Below, piece after piece: positions 1-6,235 of a DNA stretch of 6,699 nucleotides. The DNA is from Planctomycetota bacterium (GTDB lineage: Bacteria; Planctomycetota; Brocadiia; SM23-32), in assembly GCA_030604585.1 (NCBI GenBank), contig JAUVVP010000107.1, forward strand, positions 1 to 6,699, given 5' to 3'. The number at the start of each line of letters is the position of its first letter. Within the stretch, counting starts at the first letter, position 1. The translations under genes and the position numbers were made by a program. The notes under the pieces were generated by a model. The model saw nothing but the letters and a program-made list of their open reading frames with translations, was not told where the DNA came from and made no database searches.

Positions 1-1
1 C

Positions 2-523
2 GGCGTGCAGGTGATGATCGAGGGGCCGGGCCACATCCCCCTGGACCAGATAGAAGAGAACGTCAGGCTGGCGAAGCGGTATTGCGCCGGGGCGCCCTTC
101 TACGTGCTGGGGCCGCTGCCCACGGACGTGGCGCCGGGCTACGACCACATCGTCGGGGCGATCGGCGGGGCGCTGGCCGGCGCCTGCGGCGCCGATTTCC
201 TGTGCTACGTGACCCCCAGGGAGCATGTCGGCCTGCCGGGGCCCGACGACGTGCACGAAGGGGTCATCGCGGCGCGGATCGCCGCGCACGTGGCCGACCT
301 GGCCAAAGGCGTCGGGAAGGCCGGCGAACTGAACACCCGCATGAGCCGGGCGCGCGCTGCGCGCGACTGGGACGCCATGCTCGAGCATGCGCTGACCGCC
401 GAGCGGTTCGGCGCCATGCTGGCCGCCGAGGGCAAAGGGGACCGCTGCTCCATGTGCGGCGAGTTCTGCGCCGTGAAGCTGTTCCAGGAAACGTTCGCAA
501 AGGCGGGCAAGGAGGGGCGTTGA
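2..523 (+). CDS. thiC: Phosphomethylpyrimidine synthase ThiC, C-terminal part (5' end outside window)
   Basis: ThiC is a non-canonical radical SAM enzyme. It rearranges aminoimidazole ribotide into HMP phosphate, the pyrimidine half of thiamin. The frame is open from the left edge to a TGA at 521-523, and about 174 codons are visible. Family signatures are clear: IEGPGH, then [13 protein letters not shown] with the conserved metal-binding His (codon 145-147), then [13 protein letters not shown], then [17 protein letters not shown]. The cluster-binding cysteines near the C-terminus (446-469) read CSMCGEFC. That is CX2CX3C, one residue shorter than the CX2CX4C of well-studied ThiC proteins; the rest of the tail looks intact. 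nadA follows after 52 bp on the same strand with no terminator visible between them, so co-transcription is likely. The start, and any upstream TPP riboswitch, lie outside the window. Identity is very secure. Confidence 0.97.
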   Translation, partial: GVQVMIEGPGHIPLDQIEENVRLAKRYCAGAPFYVLGPLPTDVAPGYDHIVGAIGGALAGACGADFLCYVTPREHVGLPGPDDVHEGVIAARIAAHVADLAKGVGKAGELNTRMSRARAARDWDAMLEHALTAERFGAMLAAEGKGDRCSMCGEFCAVKLFQETFAKAGKEGR

Positions 524-575
524 GGCTCCCGGTCCGCTGTGCCCGGCAGGGCGCGATTGACTGAGGGCGCTACAC

Positions 576-1499
576 ATGTCGTCGTTCATGGACAATGACG
601 CGGCGGTGCTGAGGGACGAGATCGCGGAGCTGAAGAAGACCCGCAATGCCCTCATCCTGGCGCACGTCTACCAGCGCCCCTCGGTGCAGCACGTGGCCGA
701 CTTTACGGGCGATTCGTTGGACCTGAGCCGCCGGGCGGCCGAGACCCGGGCCGACGTGATCGTCTTCTGCGGCGTGCGGTTCATGGCGGAGACGGCCGGC
801 ATCCTCAACCCCGGCAAGACCGTCCTGCTGCCCGAGCCGGCCGCCGGCTGCGGCCTGGCCGAAACCGCCACGGCTGAACAGGTCCGCCGGAAGCTGGAAG
901 AACTGCCCCAGCAGACGGCCGTCGTCAGCTACGTCAACAGCGCCACCGACGTCAAGGCCGAATCCTACATCTGCTGCACCTCGGCCAACGCCGTGCAGGT
1001 GGCCCAGTCCGTCCCGCACGAGCACATCCTGTTCGTTCCGGACCGGAACCTGGCCTCCTACGTCACCGAGCGCATCAGCAAAGACGTCATCCCCTGGGAC
1101 GGCCATTGCTACGTACATGACCCCAACATAAGCGTTGAGGCCATAAGGGACCTGAAAAGGCTCCATCCCCACGCCCTGGTGATGGTCCACCCGGAGTGCA
1201 ACGCGGCCGTGAGGCGCACGGCCGATTTCGTCGGCAGCACCTCGCAGATGCTGGACTACGCCGGCGGTTCCGACCGCGAGATGTTTATCGTGGGCACCGA
1301 AGAGGGCCTGCACCACCCCCTGAAGGAACAGAACCCCCACAAGGAGTTCTACTTCCCCGGCAGCGTCTGCTCATCCATGAGGTTGACCACCCTCAGCTCG
1401 GTCAGGCGCGCCCTGGACCGCATGACCAACGTGGTCGAGGTGCCCGAGGAGGTCCGGGACCGGGCTGCCGTCGCCCTGAACCGCATGCTGGAACTGTAA
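576..1499 (+). CDS. nadA: Quinolinate synthase NadA
   Basis: NadA condenses iminoaspartate with dihydroxyacetone phosphate to quinolinate, the second step of de novo NAD synthesis, using a 4Fe-4S cluster. The 307-residue product has the usual length of the compact family form. Visible motifs are His30-Val-Tyr32, GDSLDLS (45-51), VSYVNS (117-122), TSANAV (135-140), GHCYVHD (176-182), HPEC (205-208), GSTSQM (220-225) and PGSVCSSM (261-268). Cys92, Cys178 and Cys265 are spaced 86-87 residues apart and should be the three cluster ligands; the fourth iron site would be open for substrate. The ATG at 576 has GAGGG at 563-567, 8 nt upstream; an alternative ATG lies at 588. No nadB or nadC is in the window, so the source of iminoaspartate is unknown. 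It lies between thiC and thi4, and Thi4 consumes NAD. Identity is very secure. Confidence 0.97.
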   Translation: MSSFMDNDAAVLRDEIAELKKTRNALILAHVYQRPSVQHVADFTGDSLDLSRRAAETRADVIVFCGVRFMAETAGILNPGKTVLLPEPAAGCGLAETATAEQVRRKLEELPQQTAVVSYVNSATDVKAESYICCTSANAVQVAQSVPHEHILFVPDRNLASYVTERISKDVIPWDGHCYVHDPNISVEAIRDLKRLHPHALVMVHPECNAAVRRTADFVGSTSQMLDYAGGSDREMFIVGTEEGLHHPLKEQNPHKEFYFPGSVCSSMRLTTLSSVRRALDRMTNVVEVPEEVRDRAAVALNRMLEL

Positions 1500-1652
1500 G
1501 CGCATCCGGGCCGGTGGGCCATTCCCCGGCGCCTCGTGGCGGTCATCGGCCATGATGTTGCCTTCCGCGAACGCCGGTGCACTGTCAGGTTGGTGACCGA
1601 AGATCAGTTCGAAGGGCCTGCCGCCGGCGACTGAGCGCCGCAATCCGTTCCG

Positions 1653-1681
1653 TGGACAGGAAGACGCCTCTCGACTATAAT
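1653..1681 (+). promoter_or_regulatory. Predicted sigma-70 promoter for thi4
   Basis: A -35 box TGGACA (1653-1658, five of six consensus bases) and a perfect -10 box TATAAT (1676-1681) are separated by exactly 17 bp. Transcription would start near 1688 and leave a leader of about 90 nt before the thi4 GTG. It is an AT-rich island in GC-rich DNA, which makes chance less likely. It implies that thi4 and probably yggS form a unit separate from thiC-nadA. There is no experimental support. Confidence 0.7.
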
Positions 1682-1718
1682 CGGTCACCGTTCCTTCCCC
1701 CATCAGTGGCCCCCTTTC

Positions 1719-1735
1719 CGGCAGGTCGCCTGCCG
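1719..1735 (+). other. Hairpin in the thi4 leader
   Basis: CGGCAGG-TCG-CCTGCCG is a perfect 7-bp inverted repeat with a 3-nt loop. It lies about 30 nt after the predicted transcription start and 31 nt before the thi4 ribosome binding site. No T-run follows, so it is not a standard terminator. It does not show the conserved elements of a TPP riboswitch. It could stabilise the leader or be incidental in GC-rich DNA. Confidence 0.4.
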
Positions 1736-1765
1736 TGAGCCCATGTGCCGCTGACCCGTTCCGAC

Positions 1766-1773
1766 AAAGGAAG
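1766..1773 (+). promoter_or_regulatory. Ribosome binding site that fixes the thi4 start
   Basis: AAAGGAAG, with core AAGGA at 1767-1771, lies 5 nt before the GTG at 1777. This supports GTG 1777 over the in-frame GTG at 1735, which has no purine-rich site and falls on the end of the leader hairpin. Confidence 0.75.
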
Positions 1774-1776
1774 AAC

Positions 1777-2565
1777 GTGAAAGAGACAGAGGTCACCAGG
1801 GCGATCGTCGAGGCCTACACGGAGAGTTTCCTGGACTCGCTTCAGAGCGACGTCATCGTGGCGGGGGCCGGCCCGGCCGGCCTGGCCGCCGCCTACTACC
1901 TGGCCAAAGCCGGACTCAAGACCGTCGTTCTGGAGAGGAAGCTCTCCACCGGCGGCGGCATCTGGGGCGGCGGCACCGGCCACAACATCGTCGTGGTGGA
2001 AGAGACGGACATCCTGGAGGAGTTCGGCGTCAGGACCTTCGAGCGCCCCTCAGCTTCACCCGGGACAGGCGGGGCGGACGGCACCCTCTATACGGCCGGC
2101 TCGGTTGAGCTGGCGGCGGCGCTCACTTACCGTGCCGAGCAGGCGGGGGCCCGCATCTTCAACCTGACCGAGGTCGAGGACATCGTCGTCAAAGAGGACG
2201 TCCTCTGCGGAGTCGTCATCAACGCCACGGCCATCCTCATGGCCGGGCTGCACGTTGACCCGGTCTGCCTGGGTGCGCGGAAAGTGGTGGACGCCACCGG
2301 GCACGCGGCCGAGCTGGTGAGGATGCTGCGCACCAAGCTGCCCGAGGTCCTGCCGGAGGGGATCGGCGAAGGATTCATGGACGTCGAGCCGGCCGAGCGA
2401 GGCGTCGTTGAGAGGGCCGGTGAGGTCTATGCCGGCCTCTACGTGGCGGGCATGTCGGTCTGCACGACGTTCGGGCTGCCGCGGATGGGTCCCGTCTTCG
2501 GCGGAATGCTGAAATCGGGCCGCCGAGTGGCCGGGTTGATCCGGGATGCCCTGGCCGAGGAGTGA
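1777..2565 (+). CDS. thi4: Sulfide-dependent thiazole synthase Thi4 (archaeal/His type)
   Basis: Thi4 builds the ADP-thiazole precursor of thiamin from NAD, glycine and a sulfur source. From the GTG at 1777 the product is 262 residues, typical of the prokaryotic family; the longer in-frame start at 1735 is disfavoured. The dinucleotide-binding motif GAGPAGLAAA is at about 30-39, followed by the GGGIWGGG loop (59-66). VVINATAILMAGLHVDP (146-162) carries His159 where yeast Thi4 has its sacrificial cysteine. This marks the class that uses free sulfide and turns over catalytically. Asp161 and His176 (in DATGH) are the likely metal-site residues. GLYVAGMSVCTTFGLPRMGP (220-239) and FGGMLKSG complete the fold. 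The stretch at about 90-103, rich in Pro, Ser and Gly, looks some ten residues longer than I expect in this family. It has its own promoter, and yggS follows after 88 bp. The family call is very secure; the sulfide mechanism is inferred from His159. Confidence 0.95.
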   Translation: MKETEVTRAIVEAYTESFLDSLQSDVIVAGAGPAGLAAAYYLAKAGLKTVVLERKLSTGGGIWGGGTGHNIVVVEETDILEEFGVRTFERPSASPGTGGADGTLYTAGSVELAAALTYRAEQAGARIFNLTEVEDIVVKEDVLCGVVINATAILMAGLHVDPVCLGARKVVDATGHAAELVRMLRTKLPEVLPEGIGEGFMDVEPAERGVVERAGEVYAGLYVAGMSVCTTFGLPRMGPVFGGMLKSGRRVAGLIRDALAEE

Positions 2566-2653
2566 TGCGGCACGGGCCGCCGGACGGTTGCGAGGACGAG
2601 GGTAGCGGCGACCAGGAGGAGGCGCAGGAGCGCCCGACCCGGCGCAAGGAGCG

Positions 2654-3322
2654 ATGTCAACTACGAGCCCCGGCGAGAACTACCGTCGCATACGCGATGA
2701 GCTTCCGCCCGAGGTGGCGCTTCTGGTCGCTGCCAAGGGGCGGACGGCCGAAGAGCTGGCCGAGGTGATTGAGGCGGGCGCCACCCTCATCGGCCAGAAC
2801 TACGTTCAGGAGACCGAGGCCGTGCGCGCGGAACTGGGGGCGGGCGCCGAGGCGGCCGAGTGGCACCTGATCGGGCACCTTCAGCGCAACAAGGTGAACC
2901 GCGCGCTGCCCCTCTTTGACGTCATCCAGAGCGTGGACTCGATCCGCCTGGCACGGGCCATCGGAGGGCGGGCGGCGGGCAACGTGCGTGTCTGCGTGGA
3001 GGTGAACGTCGGCGGGGAGGCGAGCAAGTACGGGGTGTCGCCCGAGGCCGCGGCCTCGCTGGTTGAGCAGATGAGCGCCCTGGGCAACCTGCGCGTTGAG
3101 GGACTGATGACGATGGAGCCCTACTGCGAGGACCCTGAGGATGCGCGCCCCTACTTCCGGCGTATGCGCGATCTCTTCCAGGACCTCGGCGCGCTCAGGG
3201 GGCCGAACGTCCCGATGCAGGTCCTCTCGATGGGCATGACGCATTCGTGGCGCGTGGCGGTGGAGGAAGGCGCCAACATGGTGCGGGTCGGGACCGCCAT
3301 CTTTGGCCCGCGCCACCGGTGA
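2654..3322 (+). CDS. yggS: YggS/PLPBP-family pyridoxal phosphate homeostasis protein
   Basis: This family binds PLP on a single-domain alanine-racemase-like barrel, lacks known enzyme activity and buffers PLP and amino-acid pools. At 222 residues it is slightly shorter than the usual 230. LLVAAKGRT places the PLP lysine at Lys28. IGQNYVQE (46-53), WHLIGHLQRNK (70-80), IQSVDS (91-96), VCVEVNVGGEASKYG (113-127), GLMTM (150-154), LSMGM (191-195) and VRVGTAIFG (210-218) follow in family order. After LSMGM the sequence is THSWRVAVEEG, so the Asp common in E. coli-type members is replaced by Ser. AAGGAG (2646-2651) is only 2 nt from the ATG, which is unusually tight, but no other in-frame start is better. 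It probably shares the thi4 transcript. PLP binding is family knowledge and inference here; the family assignment is secure. Confidence 0.94.
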   Translation: MSTTSPGENYRRIRDELPPEVALLVAAKGRTAEELAEVIEAGATLIGQNYVQETEAVRAELGAGAEAAEWHLIGHLQRNKVNRALPLFDVIQSVDSIRLARAIGGRAAGNVRVCVEVNVGGEASKYGVSPEAAASLVEQMSALGNLRVEGLMTMEPYCEDPEDARPYFRRMRDLFQDLGALRGPNVPMQVLSMGMTHSWRVAVEEGANMVRVGTAIFGPRHR

Positions 3323-3339
3323 AGTCCGCCGCTGCCGAG

Positions 3340-3365
3340 GCTTGCCCGCCATACGGCGGGCAAGC
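3340..3365. terminator. Perfect 11-bp inverted repeat after yggS (terminator-like, no U-tract)
   Basis: GCTTGCCCGCC and GGCGGGCAAGC pair perfectly around the loop ATAC, beginning 17 bp after the yggS stop. It lies between convergent genes, where a bidirectional terminator would be expected. Neither flank has a T-run, so it does not meet the classical intrinsic-terminator pattern. It may instead protect the 3' end of the mRNA. Confidence 0.5.
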
Positions 3366-3398
3366 TGCGCCACATGGGGGCTGTCTACTCGCCCGGCG

Positions 3399-3590
3399 TC
3401 AGTGCGAAGCTGCGAGCAGCAGTTCCGCAGGACTGACCGGCTCCCGCGTCTCTAAGGATTTGTTGACCGCCAGCGTAAGGGCCAGCGTCCTGAGGGAGTC
3501 GGCGTAGTCGGATTGGATGGCCGAGCCGTCGCCGCTGCTGACGGCCTCGATCGACCCCTTCTTCCCGGTTGGAACGGGCGCCGAATGCGT
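3399..3590 (-). pseudogene. C-terminal remnant of a Gfo/Idh/MocA-family oxidoreductase
   Basis: Reading the minus strand from 3590 down to a TGA at 3401-3399 gives 63 codons with no internal stop. Their sequence resembles the C-terminal end of NAD(P)-dependent Gfo/Idh/MocA dehydrogenases. The telling part is GSIEAVSSGDGSAIQSDYAD, followed by SLRTLALTLAVNKSLETREP and V. It parallels the family's closing helix, roughly ALRALEIALAAYRSAETGRP then V. The frame stays open upstream only to about 3645, where it meets a TGA inside the zinc-ribbon gene, and I find no ATG, GTG or TTG that could start it. The Rossmann domain and most of the C-terminal domain, some 300 residues, are missing. It lies 25 bp after the zinc-ribbon stop on the same strand, so a deletion probably removed the 5' part. 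The family call is from recognition by eye. Confidence 0.65.
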
Positions 3591-3615
3591 CCGCCGCCGG
3601 CGAAGTCTCAGCGGC

Positions 3616-4338
3616 TCATTCTGGTAGGGCCTCGTTGCCGGCCAGCATCAGCATCCGACCGCAACTGTGGCAGTAGACGATCTCCTCGCCCCGCATGAGG
3701 AGGTTCTCGGTCTGCTTGGTCACCCGCGTGAAGCAGCCCTGGCAGACGCGCCCCTTTATGGCCGCCAGGGCCCCGCTGCGATGGCGGCCGGTGAGCCGAT
3801 CGTAGGCGGAGAGCACGGCGGGCCGGACCTGCCGGCGGATGCGCTCGCGCTCTGCCGTCAGCTCGGCCACAAGCCGCTCCTGCTCGGCCCGGCGCGCGGC
3901 CACCTCGTCTTTGACCCTGGCAAGCTCCCCCTCGGCCTGGCGCACTTCCTCGGCGAGCCGTTCCTCCTCCTTCGTCAGTTCGTCCACGCTCTGGAGGGCG
4001 GCCAGGCCCTCGTCCTCCCATTTCTGGATGTCGGCCCGGTGGCTCAGGATGCCGCCCTGGACTGCATCGAGTTCTCTCTGGTGTCTGGCCATGTTGAGCT
4101 GAACGATGAGGTGGGCGATCTCCTGCTCGGCCTCTTCGATCTTCAACTGCGTGGCGTCGGCTTCCTTGGCGGCCTGGAGGCGCTGCTGGTGGGCCTGTTC
4201 GGCCTGGCGCTTCTTCTGCCGGACCAGGCGCTCCTGATTGCGCACGTCAACGGTCAGCATCTCGGCATCGTGCTGGAGGCGTTCCAGCTTCCGGTTCACA
4301 TCCTGAAGCGAGCGAATCTGTTGGAGTGTCTCTTTCAT
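3616..4338 (-). CDS. Coiled-coil C4 zinc-ribbon protein (COG1579 / zf-RING_7 family)
   Basis: The 240-residue product is a long, charged, Glu/Gln/Arg-rich coiled coil (about 1-175) followed by a C-terminal zinc ribbon. CQGC (Cys199, Cys202) and CHSC (Cys223, Cys226) form the four-cysteine site, with the typical ending CGRML after it. This architecture defines COG1579. Members include chlamydial CdsZ, linked to type III secretion, and Helicobacter HP0958, linked to flagellar assembly and RpoN; most have no assigned role. No secretion or flagellar gene is nearby, so I give no function. The N-terminus MKETLQQIRSLQDVNRKLER is typical of the family and supports this start, although no Shine-Dalgarno site precedes it (GCGCGCACCTC before ATG). 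It lies downstream of rpoD but beyond a strong terminator, so it needs read-through or its own promoter. Confidence 0.88.
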   Translation of the reverse strand: MKETLQQIRSLQDVNRKLERLQHDAEMLTVDVRNQERLVRQKKRQAEQAHQQRLQAAKEADATQLKIEEAEQEIAHLIVQLNMARHQRELDAVQGGILSHRADIQKWEDEGLAALQSVDELTKEEERLAEEVRQAEGELARVKDEVAARRAEQERLVAELTAERERIRRQVRPAVLSAYDRLTGRHRSGALAAIKGRVCQGCFTRVTKQTENLLMRGEEIVYCHSCGRMLMLAGNEALPE

Positions 4339-4348
4339 GAGGTGCGCG

Positions 4349-4366
4349 CTGCCGTCCTGACGGCAG
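4349..4366 (-). other. Inverted repeat just upstream of the zinc-ribbon gene start
   Basis: CTGCCGTC-CT-GACGGCAG is a perfect 8-bp inverted repeat with a nominal 2-nt loop (about 7 bp if folded). It lies 10 nt before the zinc-ribbon start codon, in the position where a ribosome binding site would normally be found, and 18 nt after the rpoD terminator T-run on the minus strand. It could affect translation initiation or be a protein-binding site; there is no direct evidence. Confidence 0.4.
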
Positions 4367-4384
4367 GGGAGACCAAGGGCCCAT

Positions 4385-4417
4385 AAAAAAAGGCCCGAAC
4401 TCTATCGAGGTCGGGCC
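4385..4417 (-). terminator. Intrinsic terminator of the dnaG-rpoD transcript
   Basis: On the minus strand GGCCCGA and TCGGGCC form a 7-bp stem. One mismatch follows, then three more pairs (CTC with GAG) around a 4-nt loop. Seven T residues follow at once (4391-4385). This is a textbook rho-independent terminator, about 130 bp after the rpoD stop. Confidence 0.92.
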
Positions 4418-4545
4418 ACGAGGGCTTCGTGCGCTGCCGTGCCGGCTTCGCAGCGGCGCACGGCGCGGCAGTTCCAGGCGCAAGTCTGCGTGACGTCATC
4501 TGCATCCGTTCTGGGGGGCGGTCACCTCCGAGGGACCGGCACAGT
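4418..4545 (-). other. Structured rpoD 3' untranslated region
   Basis: These 128 bases between the rpoD stop and its terminator hold no gene that I can support. An inverted repeat at 4519-4538 (CGGTC, bulged A, CCT, loop CCG, AGG, GACCG) lies immediately after the stop codon. CTGCCG (4434-4439) and CGGCAG (4466-4471) can close a larger imperfect stem. The region probably folds as the 3' end of the rpoD mRNA. Confidence 0.45.
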
Positions 4546-6222
4546 TTACGTGTTCTCCGGCAGGCTGTCAATGAAACCCTCCAACTGCCGGCTGCGCACG
4601 GGGTGCTGGAGCTTGCGCACGGCTTTGGCTTCGATCTGGCGCACGCGCTCCCGCGTCACGTTGAAGATGCGGCCGACCTCTTCCAGCGTGTAGGTGTAAC
4701 CGTCGCCAAGCCCGTAGCGCAGCTTGATGATCTCGCGCTCGCGGTAGGTCAGGGTGTTCAGGACGGAGTCTATCTTGTCCTTCAGCATCTCCTGGGTCGC
4801 CATGGAGATGGGGCTGGCGGTGGTTTCATCCTCGATGAAGTCGCCGAAGAAGCTGTCGTCGCTGTCGCCGATGGGGCGGTCGAGGCTGATGGGGCGTTTG
4901 GATATCTTCAGCACGCGGCGCGTTTCGCTGACGCTCAGGTCCGCCGCCCGGGCAATCTCCTCCAGGGTCGGTTCACGGCCCTTCTCCTGTATGAGTTGCT
5001 TGACGATGTTGCGGATGTTGCTCATCGTCTCGATCATGTGCACGGGGATGCGGATGGTGCGGGCCTGATCGGCGATGGCCCGGGTGATGGCCTGGCGAAT
5101 CCACCAGGTGGCGTAGGTGGAGAACTTGTAGCCGCGGCGGTACTCGTACTTGTCCACCGCGCGCATCAAGCCGGTGTTGCCCTCCTGGATCAGGTCCAGG
5201 AAGCTGAGGCCCCGGTTGCGGTACTTCTTGGCGATGCTGACCACCAGGCGCAGGTTCCCGCCGGAGAGCTCCTGCTTGGCCCTCTCGTACTGCTCGTGCA
5301 CCAACTGCGTGGCCCTGACGCGGTCGTGAAAGGTGGAGAAGGGCGAGCAGATGCGGTCCTCCAGGTGTTTCAGCTCGGCCTCGAGCCCTCGTCTCTTGGC
5401 TTTATGCCCGTTGGTCCTGCTCAGCTCTTCCAGCTCCGTGTGGATGCCGTTCATACGCCTGAAGAGGGCGTTGATGGCCCCCATCAGGGGTTGGATTCGC
5501 TTGATGCGCAGGAACAGTTCCTCCAGCAGTATCATGCACTTGCGCGACCTGTTGCGCAGGTCCTTGAGTATCTCGACCTTCCTCTTTTCGCTGGTGTTGC
5601 ACCTGCGGTACTGCTGCCAGCCGGCGCGGTTCTTCTCGAGCAGCTTGCGGATGGTGCTCAGGTTCTCGGGAACCCGGGCCACCATCGCTTCCTTCTGCAC
5701 GTCGGCCAGAGCGCTGACGTTCAGCGTCCTGTCGAAGGGCAGCCTGCCGTCGTGGACATCCTGAAGGACTTCCAGGCACCGCTCTACGCAGGGAGTGAAC
5801 TGGAGGATCTTCCGGCGGAACCGCTTACGGGAGATCTCGATCCTCTTGGCCAGGGAGATCTCCTCGTCGCGGCTCAGCAGCGGTATCTGGCCCATCTGGG
5901 TCAGGTATATGCGGACCGGGTCGTCGATCTTCTCCGTAACGACGGCGGCGGGTTCCTCCTCCTCTTTCTCTGCCCCCTCCTCCGCCAGTAACAGCTTCCC
6001 TTGGGCCTCTGCCAGGTCACTCTCGTCAACGAGCTCAATGCCCTTCCCGTCGAGGGCGAGGAGGATCTCGTCTATGTACTCGGGGCTCACCACGTCGTCG
6101 GGCAGGAAATCGTTCAGCTCCTCGTAGGTGAGGAAGCCCTTCTGCTTGCCCTGCTCGATGAGATTCTTGATCTCTTCTTCGAGCGTGGTTCTCTCGGCCG
6201 TTTTCCCTTGTGCCATCGGCAT
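4546..6222 (-). CDS. rpoD: Primary RNA polymerase sigma factor RpoD (sigma-70)
   Basis: This is the housekeeping sigma factor that directs RNA polymerase to -35/-10 promoters. From the ATG at 6222 it has 558 residues. Region 1.1 spans about 14-70, then an acidic linker rich in Glu (71-99). Region 1.2 begins at [12 protein letters not shown] (100-111). A charged non-conserved region of about 180 residues (134-315) precedes region 2, [20 protein letters not shown] (323-342), which continues through [20 protein letters not shown] and [20 protein letters not shown]. Region 3 follows (about 390-470). Region 4 ends with the helix-turn-helix [20 protein letters not shown] (512-531). The presence of region 1.1 marks a group 1 factor. 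GGGGAG lies 4 nt before ATG 6222 and 10 nt before an ATG at 6216, so either may be used; a TTG at 6234 is in frame but less likely. dnaG ends 13 bp upstream, so the two are probably co-transcribed. Confidence 0.97.
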   Translation of the reverse strand: MPMAQGKTAERTTLEEEIKNLIEQGKQKGFLTYEELNDFLPDDVVSPEYIDEILLALDGKGIELVDESDLAEAQGKLLLAEEGAEKEEEEPAAVVTEKIDDPVRIYLTQMGQIPLLSRDEEISLAKRIEISRKRFRRKILQFTPCVERCLEVLQDVHDGRLPFDRTLNVSALADVQKEAMVARVPENLSTIRKLLEKNRAGWQQYRRCNTSEKRKVEILKDLRNRSRKCMILLEELFLRIKRIQPLMGAINALFRRMNGIHTELEELSRTNGHKAKRRGLEAELKHLEDRICSPFSTFHDRVRATQLVHEQYERAKQELSGGNLRLVVSIAKKYRNRGLSFLDLIQEGNTGLMRAVDKYEYRRGYKFSTYATWWIRQAITRAIADQARTIRIPVHMIETMSNIRNIVKQLIQEKGREPTLEEIARAADLSVSETRRVLKISKRPISLDRPIGDSDDSFFGDFIEDETTASPISMATQEMLKDKIDSVLNTLTYREREIIKLRYGLGDGYTYTLEEVGRIFNVTRERVRQIEAKAVRKLQHPVRSRQLEGFIDSLPENT

Positions 6223-6235
6223 ACAGCTCCCCAAT

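Noticed and set aside
570..1340. Long minus-strand open frame opposite nadA
   Set aside because: nadA on the + strand has all family motifs and cluster cysteines; the antisense reading has low-complexity composition and no recognisable domain.
1500..1634. The nadA frame stays open for 45 codons beyond its TAA, suggesting read-through or a broken fusion
   Set aside because: NadA already ends at the expected family position (RMLEL). Open stretches of this length are common in GC-rich DNA, and the extension matches no domain I know.
1500..1776. TPP riboswitch upstream of thi4
   Set aside because: I looked for the conserved CUGAGA and the downstream GAUAAUGCCAGCGUAGG-like elements and did not find them. 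A GACTGAGC at about 1629 lacks the partner sequences.
2439..2660. Small minus-strand frame with a hydrophobic N-terminal stretch, like a signal peptide
   Set aside because: Most of it is antisense to the conserved C-terminus of thi4, and nothing else supports it.
2657..3373. 238-codon minus-strand frame opposite yggS
   Set aside because: It mirrors a well-supported YggS gene, and the His/Arg-rich product resembles no known family.
3667..4386. 239-codon + strand frame opposite the zinc-ribbon gene
   Set aside because: The opposite strand encodes a typical coiled coil plus a four-cysteine zinc ribbon, and this reading is its complement.
4429..5991. A 520-codon open frame on the + strand, opposite rpoD
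   Set aside because: It is the antisense of a clear sigma-70 gene. Its length comes from GC-rich codon bias; the product is Val/Leu/Gly-rich with no family motif.
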